A model generated the notes under the pieces. It ran no database searches and had not been told where the DNA came from. It saw nothing but the letters and a program-made list of their open reading frames with translations. The translations under genes were made by a program, and so were the position numbers. A DNA stretch of 64,000 nucleotides from Cycas panzhihuaensis. Its lineage: Eukaryota; Cycadophyta. The DNA is taken from NCBI GenBank assembly GCA_023213395.1, contig CM041465.1, positions 116,133,741 through 116,197,740 of the forward strand, given 5' to 3'. Below are positions 36,851 through 48,284 of the stretch, piece by piece (the stretch's first letter is position 1; each line of letters starts with the position of its first letter).

Positions 36851-38568
36851 ACACTATGGATCACCTTTTACAAATAAGTAAGTGATCAATATACAAGACT
36901 GTAGGCCAATGTAGAAGCTAATATCATTGGGTATACATAACTTAAAACTCAAATGTAGGATGTGTAATCAACTCAATAACCTCTAACTTGTGTCCAACAT
37001 GTAGTTGAGGTTGATGGAAGGATGCTTAGGCTTCTAGTAGAATTAAGTTAGCCTTCCCCCATGATACCTACAATTATGCTTGGTGATGAAATCCAAGTCA
37101 CAACGGAGCCTAGGTACTCCTAATCCTCACCCAGTTCACCAATGAGTAGCTATATACCTCCTATAAAGAGTGGCACGTGCATACCCAATTCTATGATAGA
37201 TATTAGATTAGTTATATTTTAATCTTGTATTAAAGTTTTAGTTTTCCTAGTTAGTTATAAGGATGATCCCTAATTGAGGCACGATGGTATGGCTAACCAA
37301 ACCTCACCAATATTCTGGTTTAGTCCAGTCCCAACTTAAAACCCACACCTTCTTTATGGCATGACATTTTGCTAACCAAGGTATCTCAACCTTGGCGAGT
37401 ATGTAAGTAGGCACAAGATGGAAAAAAATAATGTACATGATGCATTTATTTTAAGAAGAGTGAAAAGATTATCAAATTGCATTAAACATAAATTTAACTA
37501 AAAATAAAATGCTTGCTTAGAGTGCTTACTTAGAGTGTCTTTAGAGTGCTTACTTTGAGTGATTTTGGAGTGCTAAAATACAATTTTAATAAGTGAATGA
37601 CGACACCAGATATTGCTATGATCTAGTTGTTTTCTTCTCACTTTTACAATGGGCTTTTAAGCCTTATAAAACGAAGTAAGAAAATCTCATTAGCCTTTTT
37701 TTTTTTAAATATAAAAAAAAATTATCTTCACTAAATCAGCAATAACTTTCTCCCACGATAATAAAATGGAGTGCTAGTTTTTATACTGTAAACCAGACTT
37801 AGAGCTTCATCTTTAGGAAGTGGAATCGGGTCCAAATGAGTTATGGGAAGTTTTTGGCAGCCCCACAAAGTTAGGAGAACATATTTTTCTAGAATTCTTA
37901 CTAAAAATAACTACTATTCACTAAAACAATAATAACTTCCTCATATGACATCAAAATTAGGTGCCAATTTTTGTGATGGAAAGTAGACTCAGAGACTCAT
38001 CTTTAACAATTAGAATCAGGTTAATTGGAGCTCTGTAGAAGATTTTGTAGACTTATAAAATTTAGTAAGTAAATTTTATTTTTGTAGAAATTTTAGCTTG
38101 CTAATATCTCATTAACACATGATACCATATGAAATTTCCATCATTTTTTAATCACCAAGGTCCTAATATGGGCAAGGTGAGAGAATACAATGATTAATAT
38201 TTTAAATGTCTCAAAATTCTTTAAAAAAATTGCGTAGAACCTCCCCTTATAATTATTCTTCTAAAAGTTGAAAAAATTTTATCAGCATTTCCCATTGTTA
38301 AATGGACAAAAAGAGGGAAAAGAAAAGAAGAATGAGATAGCATGAATGGCCACTAAAAGATTAGAATCCTTGGGCCTTACAACTTCTTATATTATGATTC
38401 CAAACCTATAAAAGATAAAGGGAAAGCAAACAATATAAAATATTTTATGATAATAACTTGAATATATTTCTAAATCTACTTTCACAATCTCCTTCACCAC
38501 ATGGATTGTGGGGGAGAAGGAAGTGATGGATCTATTGCAAGTGCAAGTGAGGAATATGAACGAAACAA
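36851..38568 (-). other. Leader of Copia-E with a degenerate duplication
   Basis: No coding sequence was recognised. 37729-37865 and 37919-38055 are diverged copies of a block of about 190 bp (ACTAAA-CA-CAATAACTT, then AGACTTAGAG/AGACTCAGAG and CTTCATCTTTA/CTCATCTTTAA). It might be an old insertion. Confidence 0.45.
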
Positions 38569-38580
38569 GCTTTGATACCA
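38569..38580 (-). other. Primer binding site of Copia-E
   Basis: The minus strand reads TGGTATCAAAGC two bases after the LTR end TTTTCA. It is one transition from the tRNA-Met copia PBS. Confidence 0.9.
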
Positions 38581-38582
38581 CA

Positions 38583-38880
38583 TGAAAAGAGTGGATCTAT
38601 TCTCCATCTCCATGTATTAATCATAAAGGTAAATATGGGAGCAAGAGAGACTTGAGAGAAAGAAAGTAGCTCTCACAAAATGGGAAGGTAAGAATGAGCC
38701 TCCTCCATTAAGATTTTACTTTTATATTGAGAGAGAGAGCTTTAGAGTTAGGTGAAATGAAATTATACATAATGTACATGAAAGTGCATTTCACTTAAGT
38801 GATCTAATTTAAAGTTCACTTAAGACCCTTTTTAAAAATAATCAACTAATGTAATAACATTGTGACATTAACCCTTTTCA
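38583..38880 (-). repeat. 5' LTR of Copia-E
   Basis: 298 bp partner of 31199-31496, followed by the TTAAC target duplicate at 38881-38885. Confidence 0.95.
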
Positions 38881-38885
38881 TTAAC

Positions 38886-39354
38886 CACATCTAAATTTGC
38901 ATGGGATACTATAAAATCAATTTATAGGGGAGAAATTTTAAAACTAAATAAATTTAACTATATTGATGATGTGTTTCCTATAAAATAGATGATAAAATAG
39001 GTAAATTTTAATGAAAAGATTAATGTTACAAGTATTTTTGAAGATTCTAATAAGGTTAATAAATATAATAATACATTTAATAAGATTATATATACATCTG
39101 ACACCATTGATTCCCATAAGGTATAAGTTCAATAAGACCAAGACAAAGATGGAGATGTTTCTACTCATTCAAAGAAAGCCACACCTATTTAGAAACCACT
39201 TGAGATACTCATTATTGAAAAGATGATATTATAAGTTAATGACCACAGTAAAGATGGAGACAAAGCTACAAGACATGAGTTTAATCCCTTCTTCAAAGTG
39301 TACCTCAAGTATTTATTCCATAAGTTCAAGGAGAAATTGAAGATGTACATGATG
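38886..39354 (+). pseudogene. Copia gag, remainder (Copia-D), after the Copia-E insertion
   Basis: It resumes the gag frame with a helix ending in FAWDTIKS-like sequence and YRGEILKLNKFNYIDD, then a lysine- and asparagine-rich tail ending KFKEKLKMYMMDIKREN. It runs up to the polypurine tract with no protease, integrase or RT between. A few stops interrupt it. Confidence 0.6.
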
Positions 39355-39358
39355 GATA

Positions 39359-39371
39359 TTAAGAGGGAGAA
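39359..39371 (+). other. Polypurine tract of Copia-D
   Basis: TTAAGAGGGAGAA stands directly before the LTR start TGTTAGGG. Confidence 0.85.
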
Positions 39372-39766
39372 TGTTAGGGTTAATGCCTCTCACCTAACAC
39401 CCCCACATGTAGAGCATGTGAGTGCATACTTTCTCATGATAAGTTAAGGTGAGTTTACTTTATTATGTTTTGTTATTATTTTAATGTCAAGTTATTATTT
39501 TATATTTATTTAAATTTGGAGGTTGAGGAGGTTTCCCTTCTCCTTCCCAAGTATATATCTTGTGGGGTATACAACTCTAATATTCTTCAACACCACCAAC
39601 TATTAGAAATTATGTTGAGCTCTTCATAATGACATAATAAAATGATGTTTTAAATATTAATCTTTAATATGGCTTGAGTTATATGTGATCATCTACTTGG
39701 CTCTCTCTCTTGCATTCTTTAATTCTAATGTTATATTAGAAGCTATTGAACATCTAATTTTTAATA
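39372..39766 (+). repeat. 3' LTR of Copia-D
   Basis: 395 bp, the same length as the 5' LTR. It is followed by (A)ACTT and the resumption of repeat R1. Confidence 0.95.
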
Positions 39767-39985
39767 ACTTATACTCACTGCCTAAATTTAGAACTTGTTA
39801 GAGCAATCAAACTTCCTAGGAAAAGAAAAAAAAGAAGAAAGAAGCAAAAAAAAAAAAACCCTTATAAGTCATATACCTCAATTCGATCAGCACATCGTGT
39901 TGGTCATTTTGCACTAGGTTAGTTTATACAAGTAATTTTTATACTTTTTAGTACCTAGGCCACTAGTAGACCCTACCCCTTCAAA
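39767..39985. repeat. Dispersed repeat R1, copy 2, right part
   Basis: It matches 1640-1800 of copy 1: an A-rich run, then CATATACCT, TGGTCATTTTG and the GGC(T/C)ACT(C/A)GTAGA block. It rejoins the left part across Copia-D. Confidence 0.65.
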
Positions 39986-40292
39986 CTATTTCACCAAAAC
40001 TTGGCCTCCTTAGTTGTATTTAGATTACGTTGGTAAATTGATGTATGTTATATAGTTTTATTGGTAGTGATTGATGTATGTTAATTCTGCTTGATGGATT
40101 GGGCCTCATTTTATTGAAATGATCCATGATTATTAATTGATGAAATGTAATAAATGATAATGTAATAGGTATTCATATCATTTTATCGATGATGTAAACT
40201 ATGGCAACAAAGTTTTCTTTATGACTAACTTAACCCTATGCTTCTTTCAAAGTTTGTTATTTTAAAATTTTTTACCCTTGATTTCACCCAAC

Positions 40293-40447
40293 GGAAAGGC
40301 ATAACCTTCCCTTCGCTACACTCAGGAAAGGGACAACCTTCCCTTTGCTACACTCAGGAAAGGGATAACCTTCCCTTTGCTACACTCAGGAAAGGGATAA
40401 CCTTCCCTTCGCTACACTCAGGAAAGGGATAACCTTCCCTTCGCTAC
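40293..40447. repeat. 32-bp minisatellite, nearly five units
   Basis: The unit begins GCTACACTCAGGAAAGGGAT and continues AACCTTCCCTTT. Units differ at only a few sites (GACAACC/GATAACC, TTT/TTC), so the array is young or homogenised. AGGAAAGGG and CCTTCCCTT make each unit able to fold back. Confidence 0.95.
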
Positions 40448-41916
40448 GAGGGTTAACTTATGGGGCATAACTATGAGATTAAGCCGGTTCGAAATAGTTT
40501 TATCATTTTTAGGTCTATGCTTATCATTTTTATCATGTTTTGGGTCCCTCTCCTTATTAGTAAAGTCATTTATACATTAATTTATCAATAAAAATCATTT
40601 TTTGATCTTTTTAATGAGTTATTTTTGCTTCCTAACTAATCACCACGTTTTTTACTACATGCATATAAAAGTTGACTAACATGCTAAAATTTTGTATGGC
40701 ACTGCCCAGATTTGGTGGGATTTGATTCTCTTAATGCCTGGAAGTGTTATAAAGGAATTGTTGATCATAGTTTTTGATAGGGATAGAGAGATAGATAGAA
40801 GTGAAGAGAGTTAAGAATTAGAGAGGAAAAAATGATTCTTGCTCTTTGATTGAGAGATTTTGTAAACTTCTTGGAGAATTTTTGAGGAATGCTGCTATGC
40901 TTTTTGGAGACTTAATTTTTTGAAGTTATGAGGTGAAATCTCAAGGAAGTTTTATTGTTGCGCTACTACGACTCAATTGTTGATGGTCTAAGCTTTCATC
41001 TCTTTGGATCTTCATCTATTTTTACTTCAAACTTGTTTAGTTTTCGTAAGATCTTTCCTATTGGATTTTAAGCTTGTTTCATGTTGTCTTGAAGGAAATT
41101 TTAGCTCAGAATTATTTCTTTTCATTGGCTAATTATTGTTGGATTATGGTTTGGACTTTTAGAATTGAAATATATGCTAAAAGGTTCACCCTTTTTGGGG
41201 TTCCTTAAGGATAGACTAGGGTGGGGTATGGTCATCTCTCCACCATACATCTAGCTACTCTTTCCCACTCTCTCAGAGCAGCCTATATTTTAGTTCGATT
41301 ACCACTCTCATTTAGCATTGTTTGGATCTTGATTGACCTCTTTGGATTGTTGTTACTTCCTTCTTTACTCTTGTTTTGAAGGAAAGTATATGGGAAAAGT
41401 TAGTTAAGTGAAAAGAAAAATCTATCATTGCATGCACTTTTGTTTTCAAGTTAGCTGTTGCATCTTAAGAATCATAAGTTGATAGTGTTGTTTCATTGGA
41501 GTATTGGTAATTTTCAACTTTTATATGGGGTTCAAGGATTTCTTTTAGAGCTCTTACTACTCCAATCATGATATAACCTTTGGTCAATCTTGTATGCATG
41601 ATTATTGTTCAGATTTATGACTTATTCATCATCTTATAGGTCTGAAAATCATCATAAAATAGTAGTAGTTTCCTTTAAGATTCTCTCTTTCTATGCATTA
41701 TCTCATCATTTTTAGAAGAACTAGTTGCATGCGTTAAGGTTAGATTATATTAACTAGTCTTGCATATAGATTAATCTCTTTTGAAAAGAAATTTGCATAA
41801 AGATTGTGTGAATATTTTTAGATTTTATTTGCATGGCATCATCTCTCTCAAAATAAATCATACATGTTATACGCAGGAAAGCTACTTCATAGTTACATGT
41901 GTATCCTTTATCTTAA

Positions 41917-42240
41917 AAATAAAAAAAGACTTGCATACATAGTTTCTAGTTTGTTTGTTTAAAAAAAACAACAAAAAAAGACTTGCATGCATAGTTTCTA
42001 GTGTGTTTGTTTAAAAATAATAATAATAAAAGATTTGCATGAATAGTTTCTAGTGTGTTTATTTAACAAAACAACAAAAAAGGACTTGCATGCATAGTTT
42101 CTAGTGTGTTTGCTTAAAAAAAAGAAGAAAAACAACAAAAAAGGACTTGTATGCATAGTTTCTAATGTGTTTACTTAAAAGAAAAAAAGAAAGAAAGAAA
42201 GAAAAAAAGACTTACATGCATAGTTTTTTGTGTATCTTTT
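41917..42240. repeat. Six-copy tandem repeat, unit 51-65 bp
   Basis: Units start near 41928, 41980, 42032, 42083, 42144 and 42209. Each has GACTTGCATGCATAGTTTCT and GTGTGTTTGTTTAAAA followed by a variable A-rich run. Length variation is all in the A-run. Confidence 0.95.
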
Positions 42241-42777
42241 TGGGATTTCATTATAAAAAAAGAAAAGAGAAAAATAAAAAAGATTAATGCGAGTTTGGTA
42301 TTGTGGTTTCTTTGATTGTATTATTTTACTCTCTTGGCTTTGCACCCTTGTAGCAATATCAAAACCTAGAAACTCAAACAAGATAAACTATTATTTCCAT
42401 TAGCTTACCCTCTCCTACATCTTAGAAAAACTCAAAAATATGAATCGATTATAAGAGAGGAGTCCCTAGGAAGGATCTTAAGAACATTATAAGTACGGCT
42501 CCAAACTTAGAACTCCATCAAGTTGTGTAGGTTGGTGGATTCTATCACTCTATTTTACATCCACACCTTTCATTGTACCCACTCTCACTAAGATAGATGA
42601 CACTAATAGGTGAAGACTCCTTCTTAGGAGTTAGGAAAAGATGGTCCTTGAGGTCTCTTTTGAGCTTCATATTGGATCTTTTCTAAGTGCTAGATCATCT
42701 TTTTGGCAGCCTTGTTGATGACCCACCCCTAGAACACCATCATCTTCCTAGGAACAGACCTTGAACCACAATCTTTA

Positions 42778-42796
42778 TAGTGATCATACTGGGGAG
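42778..42796 (+). other. Primer binding site of Tat-3
   Basis: TAGTGATCATACTGGGGAG is identical to the Tat-2 PBS (TGGCGACCATACTGGGGAG) except for three C-to-T or G-to-A changes. This type resembles the TGGCGAC...TGGGGA PBS of Tat/Ogre elements, thought to use tRNA-Arg. Confidence 0.75.
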
Positions 42797-43880
42797 CCAT
42801 CATTTATCTTCAAGTAAAGCTATGGAAACTACAATACCTATACCTAAGCACTCATTGAGACTTTAAGGCCTTTTGCCTGATTCTCAAATGTGCTTATTAT
42901 ACATTGGTTAAGATGTTTCATCATCATATGTTGAATTCTTAGAGTTTTAAGCACATGACGTATACGTTTATCCTCCTCAAGATTCAACACAACTATATAA
43001 CATACTGGTGGAGCAGGGATATCTAGATCCTTCATAGTATCTCGGTGATCCTTCTTTTGTAGATCCTTCTTACCCATAGGAAGAACCACTTGCTACGTGA
43101 TTACATCCATCTTTTCTTGAGTTGATTCTTACTAGGATCCCTACCCCACTACACATGCCTAGTTATGATGATCAATTTCACTCGGAGACCCATACTATAT
43201 TATCTTTATCATAATATGCCCAGACTAATCCCTTCAGTGAAGACTATGAGTCGATTGAGGTAGATCCTCCACTTGAAACTATGTGGTCCCCTCATCTCTC
43301 TCATCTTCCTTCATTAAGACCTGCTTCACAACCTCATTCTCTACTTATGGAAGAAGTTAGCAATTACAAATCAACTCATTCACAACCTCATCAACCCTCT
43401 CCTAAGTAGTAGGTTCAAGCTTAATCTTCCTATTCCATACCTCTTACTCGTGGAGGTGATACTACCACAGTGGCTTATGGCATTCCTGGCTCAATCCATA
43501 TACCCACTTCTAGTTAAATGATTATGGCTTCACCTGGTTTTCAACCCATTCGGTCTTATTCCACTAAGATTACCTCGTCATATCCCATTTCTTATACCAC
43601 TCAAGTACTCCTTCATGTGTCACATACTGTTGCATCTTAAGGTTTTAGGCCTTGTCCACCATCACCTAGAGCATCTAATGTGATTTCCTCATCGCAATAT
43701 ATTTTTCATACTCAATTACCATATTCATATGCTTCAGCAGGGTAATCACAACTGTTGGGGACTTCTAGGCCTATATCTTCTTCACATATTCTTAGGCCTA
43801 GCCTTAAACCCAACCCTTTCTACACCTATAATTCAAATTCCCTATAAAACCTCATACCTTAAACTAATTTTGTGGTTAAT
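42797..43880 (+). other. Tat-3 leader or gag N-terminal region
   Basis: Pro/Ser-rich coding-like sequence on the plus strand with many stops. No conserved block was identified. Tat gag has a long variable N-terminal region, so this is probably part of gag. Confidence 0.4.
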
Positions 43881-44880
43881 CCTGTAGTGTGGCTTATTCC
43901 TCCTTCTACTCTTCTACTTCATGGTGTTTTATAACAACTGCAATCATAACAACCTATGCATTCATCTATTCCTTATCTGTCATCCTTACCTCAACGTCCT
44001 ACTATGTTGAGGCTAAGGAGATTGTTTTTAGACTATGTAAAGTCTTCCTTTTCACGCGAGGTTTTATTGTCACCTATGCCCCATTCCTTCTTGAGTTACC
44101 TAAGTTTTTTGGTGATTCATCTTAAGACCATACCTCCCATATATATGCATTTATGCTTACCTACACATATTTTATGCTATATAATTATGTTATAATGCAT
44201 CTATTTTTGAAATCGCTTTAAGATGATGCTTTGAAATGGTTTTATTGGCTTCCTTCAACTTTGATTCTCTTATTCCAATAACTAGTTGACTCTTTCATCA
44301 ACTATTTTGATGTAGCGAGACCATTCGAGTCAAGCATCAAATCCTTGCTTGCAATTAAACAAAAGAATGATGAAACTTCAAGAGATTTTGTTAGGAGATT
44401 TTAAGATCAAGTTCATGCTTGCCATTCATACCTTGATCCTAGTTTGTTATTTGATCTATTTACTAATGCGTTGAGGCCCCATGTGCATTTGGAAGTTCTA
44501 AAACCCAGTCCTTAAATATATGAAAAAATAGTTAACCACTGTTTAGCTTTTGAAATGTTCAAAATACAAGCAGGTATTAAGAAGGTTAGGGAACTTATGC
44601 CTTCTAAAGATCTAGTTCATCCTATGAAGGCTACCCATCCTAAGCCTACATGTGATCATCTTACTTCTTCGATTAGATCACTTGAGCATGTGATCAACAC
44701 TAAGTTACATATTGATAGTACATCTCCTGCTCAATCCTCTCAAGAGACCAAAGTGATTCACTTGACTGAGAAGAGGAAGAAGCAAGCTCCTCCTCCACCT
44801 CCTCCTTCATTTAGAAATATGAAGTGGTGCTCTTATCATTAGACTAATGCACATGATAGAAGTGAGTATCAAACCATTTA
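43881..44880 (+). pseudogene. Ty3/gypsy gag of Tat-3
   Basis: The retrotransposon gag domain is readable from about 44080. It gives LPKFFGDSS, a decayed helix, DALKWFYWLPSTLI near 44225, VDSFINYFDVARP near 44288, and LLAIKQKNDETSRDFVRRF near 44345. CHSYLDPSLLFDLFTNALRP follows near 44425. The end, 44555-44842, is a 95-residue open frame with a Lys-rich tail and a PPPPP run. Residue for residue the core parallels Tat-2 gag at 62210-62470. Stops replace Gln at several places. Confidence 0.85.
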
Positions 44881-45199
44881 AAATGTAGTCCATAACATAA
44901 ACACTTAAGTAAATCATTTTTCCAAATCATCATAAGACCAAATAATCAATAAGGATCTATTGCCTTAATATAGTGAGAAGACCAGTAGAGAAGATAAAGA
45001 TAAAGAGAAGTAGATAGAAGATGATGAAGATCAACCTTCAAGCTCTGATTTGTCGAAGAAGACTATCACTCCTGTAAACATTCATGTAAGAAGAAGCATC
45101 ATTCAATTCTTCCCACCTTCCAAAGGTGGTGATACCAAGAGAACCATAAATATGGTGGAGACTTGAAAGAGTGCAGGACCATCTAAATCATCTAATAAT

Positions 45200-45940
45200 T
45201 TGATGGTGAGGAATCGTGACTCTTTACCTCTAGTACCTCCCTATTCCATAAGGTTTAGGTCCATTCCTTCTAGTTTAAAGGATGGATCTTTCTCTTTGGT
45301 AGATGAATTAAGGACCATTCCTACAGGCATATTGATTATTAGTTTTCTCAAGTGTTACCCTAAGCAACATCAACTTTTATTTAATGCATTGGGAGTTCTT
45401 GTGGTAGCTTCTTCACCTACTTCTATTATTTCCTTTGACCTTGCTACTTTACCCAATCATTCCACCCATGCACCGAATAATATTCCACCATTTTACATTG
45501 AGATCATCAAGGATGATATCGATATCAAGCGAGTTATCATTGATGAAGGATCATCTGTCAATGTAATCCCTCTTCATCTTTTCAAGGATTTGGAAATTTC
45601 TATCTTTGATCCTTGAAAATGGATCTAGGAAGGGTATGAAGAGAATCAAAAGGCTTCCACTCACATTGGAAGATAAGATAGTGCTTACTGATCTTACTAT
45701 TATTGACTTGGACTTAAAGTATAATATCCTTTTAGGTAGACCATCGATTACCTAAATGGTAGTAATTTATTCATCCCTTTTTGGTGAACTCAGGTTCATC
45801 CATGAGGGAGAACTCAAGATCATCAAACAGAAGCCTAAACCTATTAAACAATTGATACCTCTCATTGAGACTTTTGCAGAACCTAATGAATCTTCTAACT
45901 CTGTAGAATACTTCTTTCAGTCACCTAGTTTAGGATAATA
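45200..45940 (+). pseudogene. Ty3/gypsy aspartic protease of Tat-3
   Basis: A 138-residue open frame (45200-45616) ends with PFYIEIIKDDIDIKRVIIDE, whose last residues begin the active site IIDEGSSVNVIP. After a one-base shift the fold continues with LTDLTIIDLDLKYNILLGRP near 45690 (the flap-to-C-terminal strand and ILLGRP signature). Then comes the usual linker FGELRFIHEGELKIIK. Tat-2 has the equivalent LGRPW at about 60790. The protease cuts the gag-pol precursor. Confidence 0.85.
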
Positions 45941-46939
45941 CTTTGCTATTGAAGCTCCTTCAACACACTCAGAAGTGAAAGATATGGATTTAGTTGAGAT
46001 TATCCTTTTATCATAAGGTTCCTTATCTATTCCAATTCCCTTAGATTTGATTGATCCCCTTTCAGCTCCTTCTTCTTCTATTTTAGAAGAAGAAATGGCT
46101 TCTCGTTCTATCATACCTTATCAAGGACCATCTTGAAGTGACCTTGTTGATATAAATCCTATTCACACTTGTTTCCCACATGTTTTATGCTTGCCCCTAG
46201 GGGAAAATTTAGTAGTTCCTTCTATGACCACTCACTTAGCAACTACTTCTTTAAGTATCATTACACATAGCTCATGTATTACTGTTTCTCCATCTTTCTC
46301 TCATTCCCCTTTCTATAAGACATGGTTAAATAGGCATGAGAAGAAGATATCATTGCATCGATACCTAGATCTAGTATTAGATGATAAAGATACTAGGGTA
46401 TTTGATATAGGTTGAGCTAGATTTGGAACCTCCATTGTAGTATGGGAAGTTAATTTCATTTCTACTCTCTCATTACTTTCCCATCCTCATGTGGACCCTC
46501 TCCTATTTTTGCTTATCTTGATAACTCCATCTTATGTTGATTATGGAATGTATAATCAAGAGTTCATTCAAGTTTTTTCTTTAATTTGGGAGTTCATAGA
46601 TAGACCTATCCCCTTTTCTTAAGTTGCATCAATCATAGAGTTTGTGCCTACTCCAAACTCTTTAGTTGGCCCTCTTCCATCTTTTGTTTCTCAATGTAAG
46701 AACCTTTGCTTCATCAATCTCTTTCGCCTCAATTATTTTGAGAATGATGAAGTGATCGTGGAGTATTTAGTAGGTTTATCTCTTAGTCTTCCTCATAGAC
46801 ATCACAAGTTAGGATTTTCTAAGGTTATAGTTGATCATTATCAACCCTAGGAGTCTGTTTCTTCAATCAAACCTACTCCTCCTTATTTTGAGGAAGGGAA
46901 TGCAATGCTTATGGAATAAACCATCGATGTAGATTTATA
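45941..46939 (+). other. Tat-3 protease-RT linker
   Basis: It is coding-like on the plus strand, Ser/Pro-rich, with open stretches at 46191-46415 and 46644-46850. No named domain applies; Tat elements have a long variable linker here. Confidence 0.5.
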
Positions 46940-47810
46940 AATAGAAGATACCCCTAGAATCATCAAGTTGGAAGCTAGTTGTACTCCCCAATAGATCATT
47001 CAGTTCAAGGATCTTTTCTACAAGTTTCACTCAGTTTTTATGTGGGACTATAAAGATATGCAAGGCCTTGTCTTTTAAATAGTTGAACATAATATTACCA
47101 TTATTCCTAGCACAAAACCCAAATGACAAAAGTAACATCTTATCCATCAGAGTCTCTATCTTACCATAAAAAAGAAGTGGAGAAGTTATTGGTAGCTAGA
47201 TTCATTAAGAGCATCAATTACTCCCAATGGGTCTCTAACATAGTTCTTATAGCAAAGAAGAATGGTACAATTTAAATTTGCATAGATTTTCATGACATTA
47301 ATAACACATATGCTAAAGATAATTTCCCTCTTACCTTCCTTGACCAGAATTGGGACCAGACAACTAGTTTTGAGGTAATGTCTTTTATGGATGGGTTTTT
47401 AGGATATAATCAGATCTCTATTACACCTCATGACCACCATAAGACTGCTTTTACTACTTCTTAAGGCACCTTTGTTTATAAAGTCATGCCATTCAGATTA
47501 AAGAATGCTGGTGCAACATATCAAAGGGCTATGGTTTATATCTTCCATGACTTGATTGACAATATTATTGCCATTTATTTAGATGATATGCTAGCCCTTT
47601 CATGTAAAAGATTTGATTATTTATATGAGATTAGAACCATTTTTTAAAGATGTAACTCATTTGTACTTAAATCCTTCCAAATGTGTTTTTGTCGTTACGT
47701 CAGAAAAAATGTTGGGAAACATTATTTCTCAAGATGGGATTAGAATTGATCTTGGGAAGATAGAGGCTATCATTCAAATGCCTCCTCGAAAGACCCAAAA
47801 ATAAATTAAT
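46940..47810 (+). pseudogene. Ty3/gypsy reverse transcriptase of Tat-3
   Basis: It opens with the Tat-type lead-in FMWDYKDMQGL and VEHNITIIPSTKP (46990-47120). RT blocks follow: VSNIVLIAKKNGTI near 47230, ICIDFHDINN near 47278, VMSFMDGFLGYNQISITPHD near 47380, and KTAFTTS-GTFVYKVMPFRL near 47442. Then come NAGATYQRAM and the catalytic box IYLDDML near 47575. The double Asp is intact. Stops are few for this element (one after FTTS, one in ICIDF lead). One frameshift follows the catalytic box. Confidence 0.88.
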
Positions 47811-48284
47811 TCCTTTTTAGGTAGGCTTGGTTTTCTAAGATGTTTCATTGCTGACTTTGCCTTAAATGGTAAGCCTATCACTAACTTATTAAAGAAAGAT
47901 GTTGAATTGTAATGGACTCCCCGAGTTAAAGAGTCCTTTAATAGGCTAAAGCAAGCCTTGGTTTCTACTCCAGTTCTTGCTCCACCAAGGTTTGATAAGT
48001 CATTCATCCTATATACTTCATCTAGTGAGGAATTGTTAGTAGGCATGTTAGCGAAAGAAGATGATTTTGGTAAAGGGATATATATTTTATTAGCAGGACC
48101 CTTGTAGCAGTTGAGCTTCATTATCCTTTTCTTAAGAAAGAATGTCTTGCCTTAGTTTTTACCACTAAGAATCTTTTTCATTACCTCCTTAGGAATAGGG
48201 TCCATCTTATTATTCAATCTTATCCTATAAGGTACTTACTTACTAAGCCTAACCTTACTAATCAACAAGGTAAGTGGTCCTTAC
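47811..48284 (+). pseudogene. Ty3/gypsy RNase H of Tat-3
   Basis: It reads KPITNLLKKDVEL and the helix VKESFNRLKQALVSTPVLAP, then FILYTSSSEELLVGMLAKED and, frame-shifted, the IYFISRTL-like and KECLALVF-like blocks near 48075-48160. It aligns with Tat-1 15526-15903. It ends where the Copia-A solo LTR is inserted. Confidence 0.82.

Larger units (their letters stand above)
31199..38880 (-). mobile_element. Copia-E: full-length Ty1/copia element nested in Copia-D gag
   Basis: It has two LTRs of 298 bp each (31199-31496 and 38583-38880), both TGAAAAGAG...CCCTTTTCA on the plus strand. The target duplication is TTAAT/TTAAC (31194-31198 and 38881-38885). The PBS is at 38569-38580 and the polypurine tract at 31497-31507, both minus. 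Internal order on the minus strand is leader with tandem repeats, gag, protease, integrase, RT, RNase H, the copia order. LTR identity is around 90% by eye. The coding region has many stops and some frameshifts. Confidence 0.9.
27169..39766 (+). mobile_element. Copia-D: full-length, apparently gag-only Ty1/copia element
   Basis: It has two LTRs of 395 bp each (27169-27563 and 39372-39766), a PBS after the first and a polypurine tract before the second. The target duplication is AACTT/(A)ACTT, with repeat R1 continuing on both sides. Subtracting the nested Copia-E leaves about 4.1 kb of interior: a long leader (27575-30947) and a gag-like frame (30948-31198 plus 38886-39354). No protease, integrase or RT of its own was found, so it probably relied on proteins from another element. 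The two LTRs look roughly 88-90% identical by eye. Confidence 0.85.
39986..42777 (+). other. Probable 5' LTR and upstream sequence of Tat-3
   Basis: It lies immediately before the Tat-3 PBS, so at least its right part should be the 5' LTR. No matching 3' LTR could be found downstream, so its left limit is unknown. It contains two tandem-repeat blocks (40293-40447 and 41917-42240) and no recognised domain. Confidence 0.45.

Noticed and set aside
40293-40447. CRISPR-like array
   Set aside because: The units are contiguous with no unique spacers, and the context is plant nuclear DNA. It is a minisatellite.
43881-44195. Host membrane protein suggested by hydrophobic open frames of 78 and 79 residues
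   Set aside because: The region aligns in order with Tat gag and lies between the Tat-3 PBS and gag core.
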